64,000 bases of DNA from Pseudomonadota bacterium (GTDB lineage: Bacteria > Pseudomonadota > Alphaproteobacteria > Micavibrionales > Micavibrionaceae): the NCBI GenBank assembly GCA_029558635.1, contig JAKQEE010000416.1:124001-188000 (forward strand), given 5' to 3'. Both the position numbers and the translations under genes were made by a program. The notes under the pieces were generated by a model that saw only the letters and a list, made by a program, of their open reading frames with translations, was not told the DNA's origin and made no database searches. Positions 45,801-53,790 of this stretch are shown here, piece by piece. Position 1 is the first letter of the stretch. Every line of letters begins with the position of its first letter.

Positions 45801-46075
45801 GAAATACTCGAAAATCCATCAGATGATTTGGAATCAATGGATTTGACGCCGGAAATACCCGCAATACTGTCTTCCAGAATTTTGGTAACGCGCGTCTCGA
45901 TAATCTCGGCCGACGCACCGGTGTAAGAAGTTTCGACAGATACAATCGGCGCGTCGATATCCGGATATTCGCGAAGCTCCAGACGGGTAAAAGCGACAAT
46001 CCCGACAATGATAACAAGAAGATTGAGAACGGTGGCAAAGACCGGACGTTTAATAGAAAGATCGGATAAAAACAT
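42884..46075 (-). CDS. RND multidrug efflux permease (HAE1 family)
   Basis: 1063 residues, the size of an AcrB/MexF-type pump: twelve transmembrane helices and two large periplasmic loops, working as a trimer. The N-terminal MFLSDLSIKRPVFATVLNLLVIIVG is typical. The proton-relay helix 4 carries VVDDAIVVLENVYKR, with its two adjacent Asp. The adaptor gene ends exactly where this begins (no intergenic base). No outer-membrane TolC-like gene is present in the operon, so an unlinked channel is expected. Confidence 0.95.
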   Translation of the reverse strand: MFLSDLSIKRPVFATVLNLLVIIVGIVAFTRLELREYPDIDAPIVSVETSYTGASAEIIETRVTKILEDSIAGISGVKSIDSKSSDGFSSISVEFNLDKDIEEAANDVRDRVQRVQSKLPDEVDSPQISKVDANTRALFWISFRSPMRDGLALTDYATRYVKDRLSVVDGVSRVQIGGERRYAMRIWLDRVGLAARGLTVTDVQRALLSENIELPAGRIESLDREFSVRVNRVYNTVADFGNLVIKRGKDGYPVRLKDVAKVERGAENERTELHYNGTASIGLGIVKQSNANTLDVIRGVKAEMEKIKATLPKDIIMETAFDSGIFIEESVHEVYFTIGITLLLVIFVIWLFLGDLRATIIPAVAIPVSLIGAFTVLWALGFSINLLTLLALVLAIGLVVDDAIVVLENVYKRIERGAPSLASAQIGTNQVAFAVIATTLVLVAVFLPVSLMPGNSGRLFTEFSWAIIGAISFSAFTALSLSPMLCSQILKKPKLDADGHHKTNFVTDTVNRFLDRMGGKYVSALDYFFKKPLWVIAFLFLMLAFGAGLVHFISSEYAPKEDRGYFLAFIKAPEGASLEYTKRQVSVVESKLQKLLPSGPLNNNEGTGEARGVVTIVPGSFSSTGVVNSAFSFILLEPWSQRERAVSQIIWGDFMKGTPGLFQEFMGIPGVMAFPIEPGSLGQGGFSSPVQFVILGTDYAELAHWRDLLMPEIKKNDRLRNVDWDYKETKPQLRIEINRDRAADLGVSVEDIGNTLQIFMGSLQVTNYIEDGEQYDVILQGQDEDRVKPMDMTNIYVRSTRTNDLIPLSNLISFKETANSGELNRYNRMRSITISASLAPGYTLGDALSYLETTAKSVLPADARFDYKGESREFKESGFAIYLTFGFAILAVYLFLAAQFENWIHPFVIMMAVPLAIVGALWGLFLSGATLNIYTQIGLIMLVGLAAKNGILIVEFANQLRDEGLEFYEALKKASLTRLRPIVMTSVASAAGAVPLILASGAGAESRFPIGIVIFSGVIFSTFFTLFVVPTFYSLFAKNTKSPEYTGRKLEAELKALETSNPQ

Positions 46076-47209
46076 CTATTCCGCCTTCTCGCTCTTGTTT
46101 TCAATCGCCTCTTTTTTGCGTGTCACCGAAAACTTTAGGGCTGCCGCGGTTGCATCTGCAGTGGATTTTTCATCGGCAATGTTAACGGGCGCTCCGGCTC
46201 CGGTCTTCATCTGCCCTTCAATCACCACTTGGTCGCCTTCATTAAGGCCTGACAGCACAGCTACATAACCGGGTTCCCGCAATCCGGTGGTCACGGTTTT
46301 TTCCTCGATTTTGCTTTCCGGCGTCACTGTATAAACGAAATGACGTTCACCCGCCGACATGATGGCTTCTTCGGGAATGGCCAGTAAAGACTGCGAAGAT
46401 TTGACGATAGTCACATTCATCAGCATACCTGGGCGCAATAAATGATCTCCATTGGGAATAGTGGCGCGCGCGCTGATCGAACGCGTATCGGGATCGACGC
46501 GGGAATCGACGGCGTAAATAGTTCCCTCGAAATCCTTGTCCTGATAGGCAGCGGTCCGCGCCTTAACGGTCAATCCGGCCTTGATTGCGGAAAGATAGGT
46601 TTCGGGCACGGCAAAATCGACCTTTACCGGATCAATGTCGTCAATCGTGGTAATCAACGTTCCCGGACTGACCAGATCGCCGACGCTGACATGACGAAGA
46701 CCGACAACGCCGTCAAACGGCGCAACGATCTTGCGCTCGCCAAGCTTGGCCTTGGCAATATCCATTGCAGCTTTGGCCTCGTCGCGCTGGGCAATAGACC
46801 CCAGCTTGTTGCTGGTCAATTTATTGTAACGGATATAGGCACGCGTCGCCTCATCGAGTGTGGCCTGCTCTTCATCATCGGTCAGTTGCGCCAAAACCGT
46901 TCCGGCGGAGACGAACTCACCCTCACCGACAGAAATTGATTTGACAGTCTCGATCACAGTCGCAGTCAGATCGGTTGATTCATTGGCTTGGGTTGTTCCG
47001 ATGGCTTCAATCTTATCTTCAAACAATAGCGGAGCGGCTTTTGTGATAACCACATTGGCGGGCGCCATCGGGGGCTTGAAATCGGCAAATTTGATTTTCA
47101 TGGTAAGGACAAATCCCGTTCCCCCCAATGCGGCGATGACAATCAGAAAGATGACAATCAGCGGCCAGATTTTTTTTGTTCTGCGGGGGGGGGTATCATC
47201 GGCAAACAT
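46076..47209 (-). CDS. RND efflux periplasmic adaptor (membrane fusion protein)
   Basis: 377 residues from the ATG at 47209, chosen because AAGGA sits nine bases before it. An N-terminal anchor helix (about 14-36) leads to the lipoyl, alpha-hairpin and beta-barrel domains: APANVVITKAAP, then VVGLRHVSVGDLVSPGTLITTI and the TVVIEGQMKTGAGAPV end. The first 13 codons hold two homopolymers on the coding strand, nine C (47193-47185) and eight A (47177-47170). Slippage in either would switch the adaptor off early, and with it pump assembly. The permease and MATE genes follow directly. Confidence 0.93.
   Translation of the reverse strand: MFADDTPPRRTKKIWPLIVIFLIVIAALGGTGFVLTMKIKFADFKPPMAPANVVITKAAPLLFEDKIEAIGTTQANESTDLTATVIETVKSISVGEGEFVSAGTVLAQLTDDEEQATLDEATRAYIRYNKLTSNKLGSIAQRDEAKAAMDIAKAKLGERKIVAPFDGVVGLRHVSVGDLVSPGTLITTIDDIDPVKVDFAVPETYLSAIKAGLTVKARTAAYQDKDFEGTIYAVDSRVDPDTRSISARATIPNGDHLLRPGMLMNVTIVKSSQSLLAIPEEAIMSAGERHFVYTVTPESKIEEKTVTTGLREPGYVAVLSGLNEGDQVVIEGQMKTGAGAPVNIADEKSTADATAAALKFSVTRKKEAIENKSEKAE
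47170..47193 (-). repeat. C9 and A8 homopolymer tracts in the adaptor start
   Basis: On the coding strand, nine consecutive C are followed seven bases later by eight consecutive A, codons 6-14 of the adaptor gene. Tracts of this length are prone to slipped-strand mutation, the mechanism of contingency (phase-variable) loci. The present lengths keep the frame open. Confidence 0.65.
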
Positions 47210-47309
47210 TGTGTCAAATCCTTGAAAAACAGTCCCCCAAAAAATAGAGCGCCAAGGGGTAAAGAGCAACCCTTTGGTAAAAATAAACCTGTTGAAATTA
47301 TTTGGAAAA

Positions 47310-48338
47310 ATGGGTCTAAACGTAAGGATGCGCGAAAGTGAAAAAGCCCTTCTTCATGTTCTTGAAGACATATCCGTAAATCTGTCCGAAGCCCTTGTTA
47401 TGGGGGCGGTCGGACTGGTCGGGCGCGGAACTGTTTTTCACACGCCGTATAAGGGAGAAAGCGACCTCGCCGCATCAAAAGGCGGCCTCCCGTTTGATCC
47501 GTCGAACAACCATAAATACGCCAAAATCATAGTGATCGGTACAAAGCAAAAGGAAGAAACCGCGGGTTTGGTGGCCATGGCCTTGGAACGCGCGGCTCAT
47601 GATGCGCTGGTGATGGTTGCGCTGGAAAACGACTGGGGCGGCAAGGGTCTGGATAAACTTCTGGCCAGCTTTGGCTGTCCGGCGGACCATTTTTCAAAGC
47701 ATAAATCGCGCGTGGTCTGGACGTCTTCCTCTCAATTCGCTGATCCGGCGACCATTGACAAGGCATTGAAAGCCGCCGCTCTACACCGCCGTGCGGATGG
47801 GGAGTGGACCGAAGCCGGAGTATTCTCCTTCGAAAAACTCGACCGCGGGACCGCCTTATTGATCGAAACTTTAAATAAATCCCGAGCCGATATATTCACA
47901 ATTGCGGGTCACGGTGCCGATTTCGGCTGCGGGATCGGGGATTTGTCGAAATATATTCTGAAAAATTTTGACGTCGTGAAAAAACTCACTGTCATCGACC
48001 ACGATTCCCGTGCTGTGTCCTGCGCGCGCCTCAATCTGGAAGAATTCGGGACACGTACAGGGGCGCTTTGGGCCGATATTGCAAGCAACGACCCGCTACC
48101 GCGCGGCCTTGATTTTGTTGTGATGAATCCACCCTTTCACCAAGGCAAACAGCAGCGCATCGACCTTGGTCAGGCCTTTATTTCCAAGGCAGCCGAATCT
48201 TTACGCGCGAATAGTACGCTTCTAATTGTAGCTAACGTACATTTGCCATATGAAGAAAAACTGAAAGAAGATTTTAAAGATATAATGGTTTTGCAATCTA
48301 AGGACGGCTTTAAAATCATTCAGGCAAAAAGAAAGTAA
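47310..48338 (+). CDS. class I SAM-dependent methyltransferase, RsmC/RlmG-like
   Basis: 342 residues from the ATG at 47310 (an earlier TTG and a later ATG are possible). The C-terminal half is a Rossmann methyltransferase: motif I is ADFGCGIGDLSKY and the catalytic NPPF motif is VVMNPPFHQG, the signature of guanine-N2 rRNA methyltransferases such as RsmC (16S G1207) and RlmG. The N-terminal half is a diverged duplicate domain, as in RsmC. Which rRNA position is methylated cannot be told. It is divergent from the adaptor gene and convergent with the unknown gene downstream. Confidence 0.82.
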   Translation: MGLNVRMRESEKALLHVLEDISVNLSEALVMGAVGLVGRGTVFHTPYKGESDLAASKGGLPFDPSNNHKYAKIIVIGTKQKEETAGLVAMALERAAHDALVMVALENDWGGKGLDKLLASFGCPADHFSKHKSRVVWTSSSQFADPATIDKALKAAALHRRADGEWTEAGVFSFEKLDRGTALLIETLNKSRADIFTIAGHGADFGCGIGDLSKYILKNFDVVKKLTVIDHDSRAVSCARLNLEEFGTRTGALWADIASNDPLPRGLDFVVMNPPFHQGKQQRIDLGQAFISKAAESLRANSTLLIVANVHLPYEEKLKEDFKDIMVLQSKDGFKIIQAKRK

Positions 48339-48340
48339 AG

Positions 48341-48847
48341 CTAGCCATTATAGGGCGAACGTGTACGTGACAAATCCGCCAGGGCAATCGTTGTTCCGTC
48401 CAATCCGGAGTGATCGGAAGAGAATAGTCCCGCCACAGCGTCGCCGACATCTTTTCCGGTTTCGTGGGTTACAATCGCACTTGCCAGACCAGTGGCCGCA
48501 CCGACCGGACCACCAAAAACGGCGCCGCCCAGCACCTGCGCGACAGGTCCGATCTCGTCTCCGGTAATGTGGCGGTAAATGGTTCCGACAATCGGAATAT
48601 GCTGAAGCGGATTGATAATATCCAGAAAATCGAAAAACCCGAACGAAGCGCCTTCATCTTCTGAAATAGGAGCCGCAGAGGACGTATTTGAAAGAGCTTG
48701 GGCAAAAGCTGCCTTGTCTGAAGAGCTTGCGCCAATCACTGGAACACTCCCGTCAATCCGGCCATTCGGGTCGGATTTCATCAGGAAGGCAGGCTTTTTA
48801 GGCGTTTCCAGCGCCTGAGCCGCCCCGGACTGGGGAGCATAAATCAT
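48341..48847 (-). CDS. protein of unknown function with glycine-rich hydrophobic segment
   Basis: 168 residues from the ATG at 48847 (AAAGGA ten bases upstream). The first 70 residues are polar and probably disordered. A hydrophobic stretch IGPVAQVLGGAVFGGPVGAATGLASAIV (given here as a motif of spaced Gly, about 105-132) resembles glycine-zipper segments that pack in membranes. No signal peptide is clear and no known family is recognised. A single short membrane-active or envelope role is possible. It is divergent from the repeat copy A and the winged-helix gene. Confidence 0.55.
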   Translation of the reverse strand: MIYAPQSGAAQALETPKKPAFLMKSDPNGRIDGSVPVIGASSSDKAAFAQALSNTSSAAPISEDEGASFGFFDFLDIINPLQHIPIVGTIYRHITGDEIGPVAQVLGGAVFGGPVGAATGLASAIVTHETGKDVGDAVAGLFSSDHSGLDGTTIALADLSRTRSPYNG

Positions 48848-48916
48848 AAATAACGGTCCTTTCTCGTTAAAAACTTGCAAGACCCGTACCATTTTCGGAA
48901 AAGTCGGGTTAAAGTG

Positions 48917-49032
48917 ATTTTGAATAAAAATTTTATTCAAAATTGTACCGAGCAAGGCGAGGCAGACTATGCCCGAAGCCTGTCCGGCGTTTAAGGACTG
49001 CCAATTAAAAAACTCTGGTTTACTTAATTGGC
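48917..49032 (+). repeat. structured repeat copy A
   Basis: First of two similar elements flanking the winged-helix gene. A 27-base odd palindrome opens it (ATTTTGAATAAAA, one central A, exact complement; 48917-48943). The region 48935-49013 then matches 49610-49688 of copy B over 79 bases without gaps at about 82% identity (65 of 79 by eye), with core GAGCAAGGCGAGG and CGAAGCCTGTCCGG. It closes with a nine-base stem GCCAATTAA / TTAATTGGC (49000-49008 and 49024-49032). The winged-helix start codon lies 20 bases further on. Confidence 0.75.
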
Positions 49033-49051
49033 ACAACCATGAAATTTAACC

Positions 49052-49582
49052 ATGCCTACCAAATCGACCATCGCCCTTGATTTTGAAAACCCCCGTTTAA
49101 AGGAACTGGTCCGCGAACAGTTGGAACGGGTGGACGGGGTCGAGATTGTCGAAGAAATATCCGCAGCCACGTTGGTTTTGACGGATCGTGACGTGGTAGT
49201 CCCTGTAAGGCTCGGAGAATTGCTCGACCGCTTGCGCTACCGGTTTTCCGGCCGCGATCAATGGGCGGAAAAAGATACCGTTTACGATCTGGGAAAATTT
49301 CGGTTGGAAGCCGATGAAAACAGATTGGTTCACAAGGAGAGCGGAGATACAGTGCGCCTGACAGACAAGGAGCGTCTGTTGCTTAGAATATTGGTCGAGA
49401 CGCCAGACCATAAACTCTCCCGCGAAACTTTGCTGAAAGATGTCTGGGGGTATAAGGAAGGTGTGGAAACCCACACACTCGAAACACACCTCTACAGATT
49501 GCGCCAGAAACTCGAACCCTATAACGCGCAGGATATGGTGCGTGCCGACGGCTCGGGAAACTATTTTCTGGATATAGTGTAA
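49052..49582 (+). CDS. winged-helix DNA-binding protein, OmpR/PhoB-type, without a normal receiver
   Basis: 176 residues. The C-terminal 100 residues form a Trans_Reg_C winged helix: FRLEADENRLVHKESGDTVRLTDKE, then LLLRILVE and the recognition region LETHLYRLRQKL. The N-terminal 65 residues look like a shortened, diverged receiver (ALDFENPRLKELVREQL...ATLVLTDRD) lacking a clear phospho-acceptor and the rest of the fold, so it is probably not phosphorylated. No histidine kinase is nearby. It is bracketed by the two structured repeats, and its stop codon is inside the left hairpin of copy B. Confidence 0.85.
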   Translation: MPTKSTIALDFENPRLKELVREQLERVDGVEIVEEISAATLVLTDRDVVVPVRLGELLDRLRYRFSGRDQWAEKDTVYDLGKFRLEADENRLVHKESGDTVRLTDKERLLLRILVETPDHKLSRETLLKDVWGYKEGVETHTLETHLYRLRQKLEPYNAQDMVRADGSGNYFLDIV

Positions 49583-49706
49583 TTTCGAACGGGAATCAGG
49601 TAGATTCCTATTCGAAATTACACTGAGCAAGGCGAGGTGGGCTAGACTCGAAGCCTGTCCGGCATTTGAGAACTTCCAATTAAAAAACAAGTGTTTTTAA
49701 ATGGAA
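49576..49706 (+). repeat. structured repeat copy B
   Basis: Second copy. The left hairpin has perfect 14-base arms AGTGTAATTTCGAA / its complement (49576-49589 and 49611-49624), with an inner GGAATC / GATTCC stem; it contains the winged-helix stop codon. The conserved 79 bases follow. The right hairpin pairs TTCCA...AAAAAC with GTTTTT...TGGAA (49674-49706) with one bulge and one mismatch. Both copies keep both terminal hairpins although their arm sequences differ, which suggests selection for structure rather than sequence. Confidence 0.75.
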
Positions 49707-49724
49707 TAACTGTAAACATAAAAA

Positions 49725-49747
49725 AACCCCGCATATCTTGCGGGGTT
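49725..49747 (-). terminator. intrinsic terminator of rpoZ
   Basis: AACCCCGC / GCGGGGTT (49725-49732 and 49740-49747), seven-base loop, with an A-run on the plus strand giving a T-run for the minus-strand rpoZ transcript. Confidence 0.85.
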
Positions 49748-49771
49748 AATCAATTGGAGAACAGGAAGGAC

Positions 49772-50173
49772 CTATTCTTCTTCTTCGCTGAATCCTGCCA
49801 GATCTTCGATCCCGCCTTCATCGTCGTCATCATCGTCAAAAGATTCGGAGGCGTCAAAGCCGCTGTCATTGGCTTGTGCGACCAGAGCGTTCCACTCTTC
49901 TTCGCCTTCCATTTCTTCCATCACATCATCCTGATCGTCTTCAAGAGCGAAGACACGCTGATGCGAACGGATCAAATCCTCTTTAAGGTCTTCAACCTGA
50001 ACGGTGTCTTCTGCAATTTCACGCAAAGACACAACGGTATTCTTGTCATTGTCGCGGTCGACAGTGAGCGGAGCGCCGGTCCCGATGCGGCGTGCGCGCT
50101 GGGCAGAAACCATCACCAGTTCGAAACGGTTTGGCACTTTCAGGATACAATCTTCAACGGTAACGCGAGCCAT
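49772..50173 (-). CDS. rpoZ: RNA polymerase omega subunit
   Basis: Small subunit that helps assemble and stabilise RNA polymerase and takes part in ppGpp response. 133 residues. The N-terminal [30 protein letters not shown] is the hallmark. The conserved domain ends near residue 75 (DLKEDLIRS); an acidic tail of about 50 Asp/Glu-rich residues follows, longer than in E. coli (91 residues) and in line with alphaproteobacterial omegas. AAGGAA lies before the start and a terminator after the gene. Confidence 0.96.
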   Translation of the reverse strand: MARVTVEDCILKVPNRFELVMVSAQRARRIGTGAPLTVDRDNDKNTVVSLREIAEDTVQVEDLKEDLIRSHQRVFALEDDQDDVMEEMEGEEEWNALVAQANDSGFDASESFDDDDDDEGGIEDLAGFSEEEE

Positions 50174-50279
50174 CTTAATTCCTTTTCAAAAAACATAAAA
50201 AGAGCGGGTGGGAGACTTATAGACAGCTCCCACCCGAAAATCAAGACATTCCTGTAAAAAAGCCGGAATTCCGCGCTTT

Positions 50280-52442
50280 TTACCCTCTCCGGATTCCGGA
50301 AAGGAATTCCGCAACTTGAACCTGCAGGGTTTCGGCGATATGCGCCAATTCCGAAGCCGCCTCGTTCAACGCTCTGGCCGAATCTCCGGTTTCCGAGGCA
50401 TTGCGCTCGACTTCATGGATATTGTGCGCCACTTGTTGCGTTCCGTGCGAAGCCTCGGCCACGTTGCGTCCGATTTCGGCGGTGGCGGCGTTTTGTTCTT
50501 CAACTGCACCAGCCACGGTGGTGGTGGCATGGTCAATTTCCTGCACGTCGCCGATAATACGGCCGACCGCCTCGACACTGCTGCGAATGGCTTCCTGAAT
50601 GCGCCCGACCCGTTCGTCAATCTCGATGGTTTTCGAGGCCGTCTCGGTCGCGAGCTTTTTGACTTCATCGGCCACAACCGCGAAACCTTTTCCAGCCTCT
50701 CCGGCACGGGCAGCCTCGATCGTGGCGTTGAGTGCCAGAAGGTTGGTTTGCTCTGCGATTTCCTTGATTGAGGAGATCACGTCGCCGATCGAATCAGCCA
50801 ACACATTGAGTTCGGAAACTTGCTCGTTGGTGCGCTGGGCCTCGCCAGAAGCGCGGCTCGACTTTTGCGCAACATTTGTGATTTGTTGCGAAATCTCGCG
50901 GCTCGAAACGGAAAGCTCTTCCGCGGCGGACGCAACAATCTGGACATTGTTATCGGCGTCCGATGCGGCCGAAGCCACAACACGGCTGGCTTGGGCGGTG
51001 TTGGCGGAAACGGCGGTCATTTGTTGGGCAGTCGCCTGCATCTCGGTGGCCGCAGCCGCCAAGGATTTAATAATCCCCGCCGTCCGGCTATCGAAATCGT
51101 CGGCCAGTTTATTCATCGCCGTGCGTTTTTCGATTTCGGCACGAGCCTCCAATGCTTCTTGTTCAGCCCTCATTCTCTCGACGGCAAGCCCGTTTCCTCG
51201 GAACACTTCAACAGCACGGGCGATATTGCCGATCTCGTCTCCGCGGTCCTGAGATGGAACGGTCAGAGTATAATCACCTTTGGCCATCGTCGCCATAATA
51301 GAAACCATTTTATTGATCGGAGAGGTTAGTCCTTTGGCGATCAGGGATGAAATCACAGCAACGATCAGGAGGATAACCACAGAAGATCCCAAGATTCCCT
51401 TTTCGATGACATGATTGGCCTCAAGAGCTTCCTCATGCAACATATCGGCAAAAACCCCCCACTTAGTCCCATAAACCTCATAGGGTTGGTACGCAACCAT
51501 GGTGACTTCGCCCCCATCATTGCTCCAGCCCGCTCCGGTCTCGCCATTCATCATTTTTGCAACCAAAGACATATCCATTTGTTGTTTCAGGATCGGGTCT
51601 TCATTGTCATTAATGTTCGGATCATTGCGCAACAGGCCATCGGCTCCGACGATATGAACTTCCGAAGTCGAACTGACGTCTTCCGGAATGTGGGTGATGG
51701 CATTAATCCGGCCTATCGGCATTTGAAAAGCCAAAACCCCCATAAACGATCCGTCAGAGTCGAGAATCGGGGTACCGATAAAAGCTGCCGGAACGTCGGC
51801 GCTTGGAGCATAGGGTTTGAAATCGTAAAAAAAGATTTTGTCTTTTTCAGGATTGTCTTTTGCGGCGCGGAACAGGGCCATAATGTCCGTATCTTTCCAC
51901 TGCCCCCTTACGGCATTGGTGGCGAAATCACGTTCTTTGAAAACTGTATAGACGATATCTCCATCGGCATCGAAAAGAAAAATGTCGTAATACTCGCGGG
52001 TTTCCAGAAACTTCCGGAACCACGGATGATATTTGGCATGAAGAGCCGAATACATCGACCCGTCAGATGCAGCATCCAACAGGTGCTTTTTCCCCGTTTC
52101 ATTGGGGTTATTGTCGATATACGCCTTTTGCAGATAGGTGGTCTTGTCGCCGGCGGGAAGATCGTTCCAGGCGGTGGCATAATTGCGCAAGACTTGGCGT
52201 GTGAAATCGCTGCTGGCGGTGATTTGCAAATCTTCCGAAATGGATTTGATGTAATTATCGAGAGACTTGACAGTCTGTGAGCGGATGGCGGACATCTCTG
52301 CCTTGGTTTGATTGGTGATAACTTCATCGGCATCCTTGATGGCCATGTAACCCACTCCGGCCGCGTTCAGGGCCGCAAGGGCAATCATGAAAAGAGGAAG
52401 CTTGACGGAAACTTTGGCGTTATCAACGAAAGAGAAGAGCAT
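50280..52442 (-). CDS. methyl-accepting chemotaxis protein with periplasmic Cache-type sensor
   Basis: 720 residues from the ATG at 52442 (AAGGAA upstream). Transmembrane helix 1 is at about 13-33, a large periplasmic sensor of Cache type at about 40-345 ([20 protein letters not shown] is characteristic), helix 2 at about 347-369, HAMP at about 370-425, then the signalling coiled coil with tip [24 protein letters not shown] near residue 562. It should report a small-molecule ligand to CheA/CheW. No che genes are nearby, so it is an orphan receptor. A second, sensor-less receptor is at 59 kb. Confidence 0.93.
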   Translation of the reverse strand: MLFSFVDNAKVSVKLPLFMIALAALNAAGVGYMAIKDADEVITNQTKAEMSAIRSQTVKSLDNYIKSISEDLQITASSDFTRQVLRNYATAWNDLPAGDKTTYLQKAYIDNNPNETGKKHLLDAASDGSMYSALHAKYHPWFRKFLETREYYDIFLFDADGDIVYTVFKERDFATNAVRGQWKDTDIMALFRAAKDNPEKDKIFFYDFKPYAPSADVPAAFIGTPILDSDGSFMGVLAFQMPIGRINAITHIPEDVSSTSEVHIVGADGLLRNDPNINDNEDPILKQQMDMSLVAKMMNGETGAGWSNDGGEVTMVAYQPYEVYGTKWGVFADMLHEEALEANHVIEKGILGSSVVILLIVAVISSLIAKGLTSPINKMVSIMATMAKGDYTLTVPSQDRGDEIGNIARAVEVFRGNGLAVERMRAEQEALEARAEIEKRTAMNKLADDFDSRTAGIIKSLAAAATEMQATAQQMTAVSANTAQASRVVASAASDADNNVQIVASAAEELSVSSREISQQITNVAQKSSRASGEAQRTNEQVSELNVLADSIGDVISSIKEIAEQTNLLALNATIEAARAGEAGKGFAVVADEVKKLATETASKTIEIDERVGRIQEAIRSSVEAVGRIIGDVQEIDHATTTVAGAVEEQNAATAEIGRNVAEASHGTQQVAHNIHEVERNASETGDSARALNEAASELAHIAETLQVQVAEFLSGIRRG

Positions 52443-52560
52443 AAAAATTTTCCTTATAGAATTTTTGAGAAATCGGAAAGACGCAGAGATTTGATAGCGA
52501 TGCCAGCAAATAGAATATCTTCGTATCATACAGGAAAGTGCTGTATAACGAAATAGAGAA

Positions 52561-52581
52561 AGGGCCATCATTGATGGCCCT
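52561..52581 (-). terminator. candidate terminator of the small secreted gene
   Basis: A perfect nine-base stem AGGGCCATC / GATGGCCCT (three-base loop) lies downstream of the gene at 52612 on its strand, followed by TTTCTCTATTTC. The U-tract is modest. Confidence 0.55.
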
Positions 52582-52611
52582 ATACTAAAAACACGAAAGT
52601 GAATCTTTTGG

Positions 52612-52887
52612 CTAGTTTTTGCGCGGCAAGTGCAATTTTTGTTCGAGCGCAGGGGCTTTGACCGGCTCTTCGGTTTTTACAGAAGGGTCTGTGTTTTCCA
52701 TTGGCGCATTGTCTTCACCCGCAGCAGGTTCGATCATTTCTACGGATGGGTCCTGCTCAGTGTTTACAGCGCGTGATTGATACGATTTGGTCCCCTTGAC
52801 CAGAACGGGTTTAGACGAATTTTCCGCAGCAACAGCCGAAGAAGAAATCAAAGCCATCACGGCAAGAAAAGACAAAACGAAGCGCAT
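52612..52887 (-). CDS. small secreted protein of unknown function
   Basis: 91 residues from the ATG at 52887, set by AAAGGAG six bases upstream. A signal peptide ends near AVA (about 21). The mature 70 residues are polar, rich in Glu, Pro, Thr and Lys, with a near-repeat [11 protein letters not shown] / [11 protein letters not shown]; it is probably disordered. No cysteine is present and no family is recognised. Candidate functions include a periplasmic linker or small envelope peptide. It is flanked by the chemoreceptor gene and the TorF porin on the same strand. Confidence 0.6.
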   Translation of the reverse strand: MRFVLSFLAVMALISSSAVAAENSSKPVLVKGTKSYQSRAVNTEQDPSVEMIEPAAGEDNAPMENTDPSVKTEEPVKAPALEQKLHLPRKN

Positions 52888-52954
52888 GGACAACTCCTTT
52901 AAGTGTGATCGAGTGAGGGGACTATACCCCCGATTTATGTATTATGCAAACTTT

Positions 52955-53686
52955 TTAAAAAGCCTTGGAAATCGTGAAAACCACTCGTCCGCTGCACCCG
53001 TCGGCGCATTCTCCGGGTTCGTTCAGGTCGGTATCATGATAGGTCAGGCCCAGATCAAACCCTTTGAACGTATATCCCAGCCCCAAAGACCAGTCGGTAT
53101 AGTCGGGAGTCCCGAAAGCGGCATTATCCGAAATCCATTGGTGGGCGACATGACCGCTGGCCGTCAGATCATAAGGAAGCGGAGCGGTAACATAGGCGGC
53201 CAGATAGTAAGCGTCCCCGCTGGCCCCGAAATAGTCGGGAGAATAGTTGAGGGACAGGCTGGTTTGCAGAACTCCGAAATCATATCCGGCGGCCGCGGCC
53301 AATTCCCAAAAATCGTAGTTCAGATCATCTGCCGACCCGGGATAATGGTAATATATGGCCCCCAGATCCCAGCTAATGGCATCCTTGCTGCCCGATATTC
53401 CGCCATAAAAGTCGAATTCGGCGCTGGCGTCGTTAAAATCGACTCCCGACCCCCAAAGGCCGAGATAAAGTCCGGTGGTGGATTCTGACCAATCAATCCC
53501 GCCCTGAATAGTGGGCTCTTCATTGCTTTGGGAAATGCCGCGGAACACATAATCGGTGGTCAGGGCGACATTGGCTGAAAAATCGCCGGGCAGGTCGAGA
53601 CCTTTATTGTCGGCGCGGGCGGCGGAAGTCGAAAAAAAGGAAACAGCCACAAGAGCGGCAGTGGAAAGAACAGAAATCGCTTTCAT
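52955..53686 (-). CDS. TorF family putative outer-membrane porin
   Basis: 243 residues with a signal peptide ending at ARA (25). The body is alternating strands with aromatic girdles, beginning FSANVALTTDYVFRGISQS, the opening typical of the family of proteobacterial predicted porins (DYVFRG-SQ). The last residue is Phe (TISKAF), the usual outer-membrane insertion signal. Near the end a loop has two Cys (GECADGCSG). Transport substrate is unknown. leuA's terminator separates it from leuA. Confidence 0.85.
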   Translation of the reverse strand: MKAISVLSTAALVAVSFFSTSAARADNKGLDLPGDFSANVALTTDYVFRGISQSNEEPTIQGGIDWSESTTGLYLGLWGSGVDFNDASAEFDFYGGISGSKDAISWDLGAIYYHYPGSADDLNYDFWELAAAAGYDFGVLQTSLSLNYSPDYFGASGDAYYLAAYVTAPLPYDLTASGHVAHQWISDNAAFGTPDYTDWSLGLGYTFKGFDLGLTYHDTDLNEPGECADGCSGRVVFTISKAF

Positions 53687-53713
53687 GAAGATCCCCTAAA
53701 AAGGAATGAGAGT

Positions 53714-53744
53714 AAAAAAGAAGGACCCTGATTCGTCAGGATCC
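53714..53744 (-). terminator. intrinsic terminator of leuA
   Basis: On the minus strand GGATCCTGA, loop CGAA, TCAGGGTCC (one mismatch; 53744-53723) is followed by TTCTTTTTTA, 47 bases after the leuA stop. Confidence 0.75.
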
Positions 53745-53790
53745 TCTCATTCTGAAGTAAAACCGGAGACTGTCAAGCGGTCGGCTCTGC

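Noticed and set aside
49097-49690. 197-codon frame on the minus strand over the winged-helix gene, whose start shares NAGQAS with a frame at 49.0 kb
   Set aside because: The similarity is due to the structured repeats read on the minus strand; the body is a shadow of the winged-helix gene.
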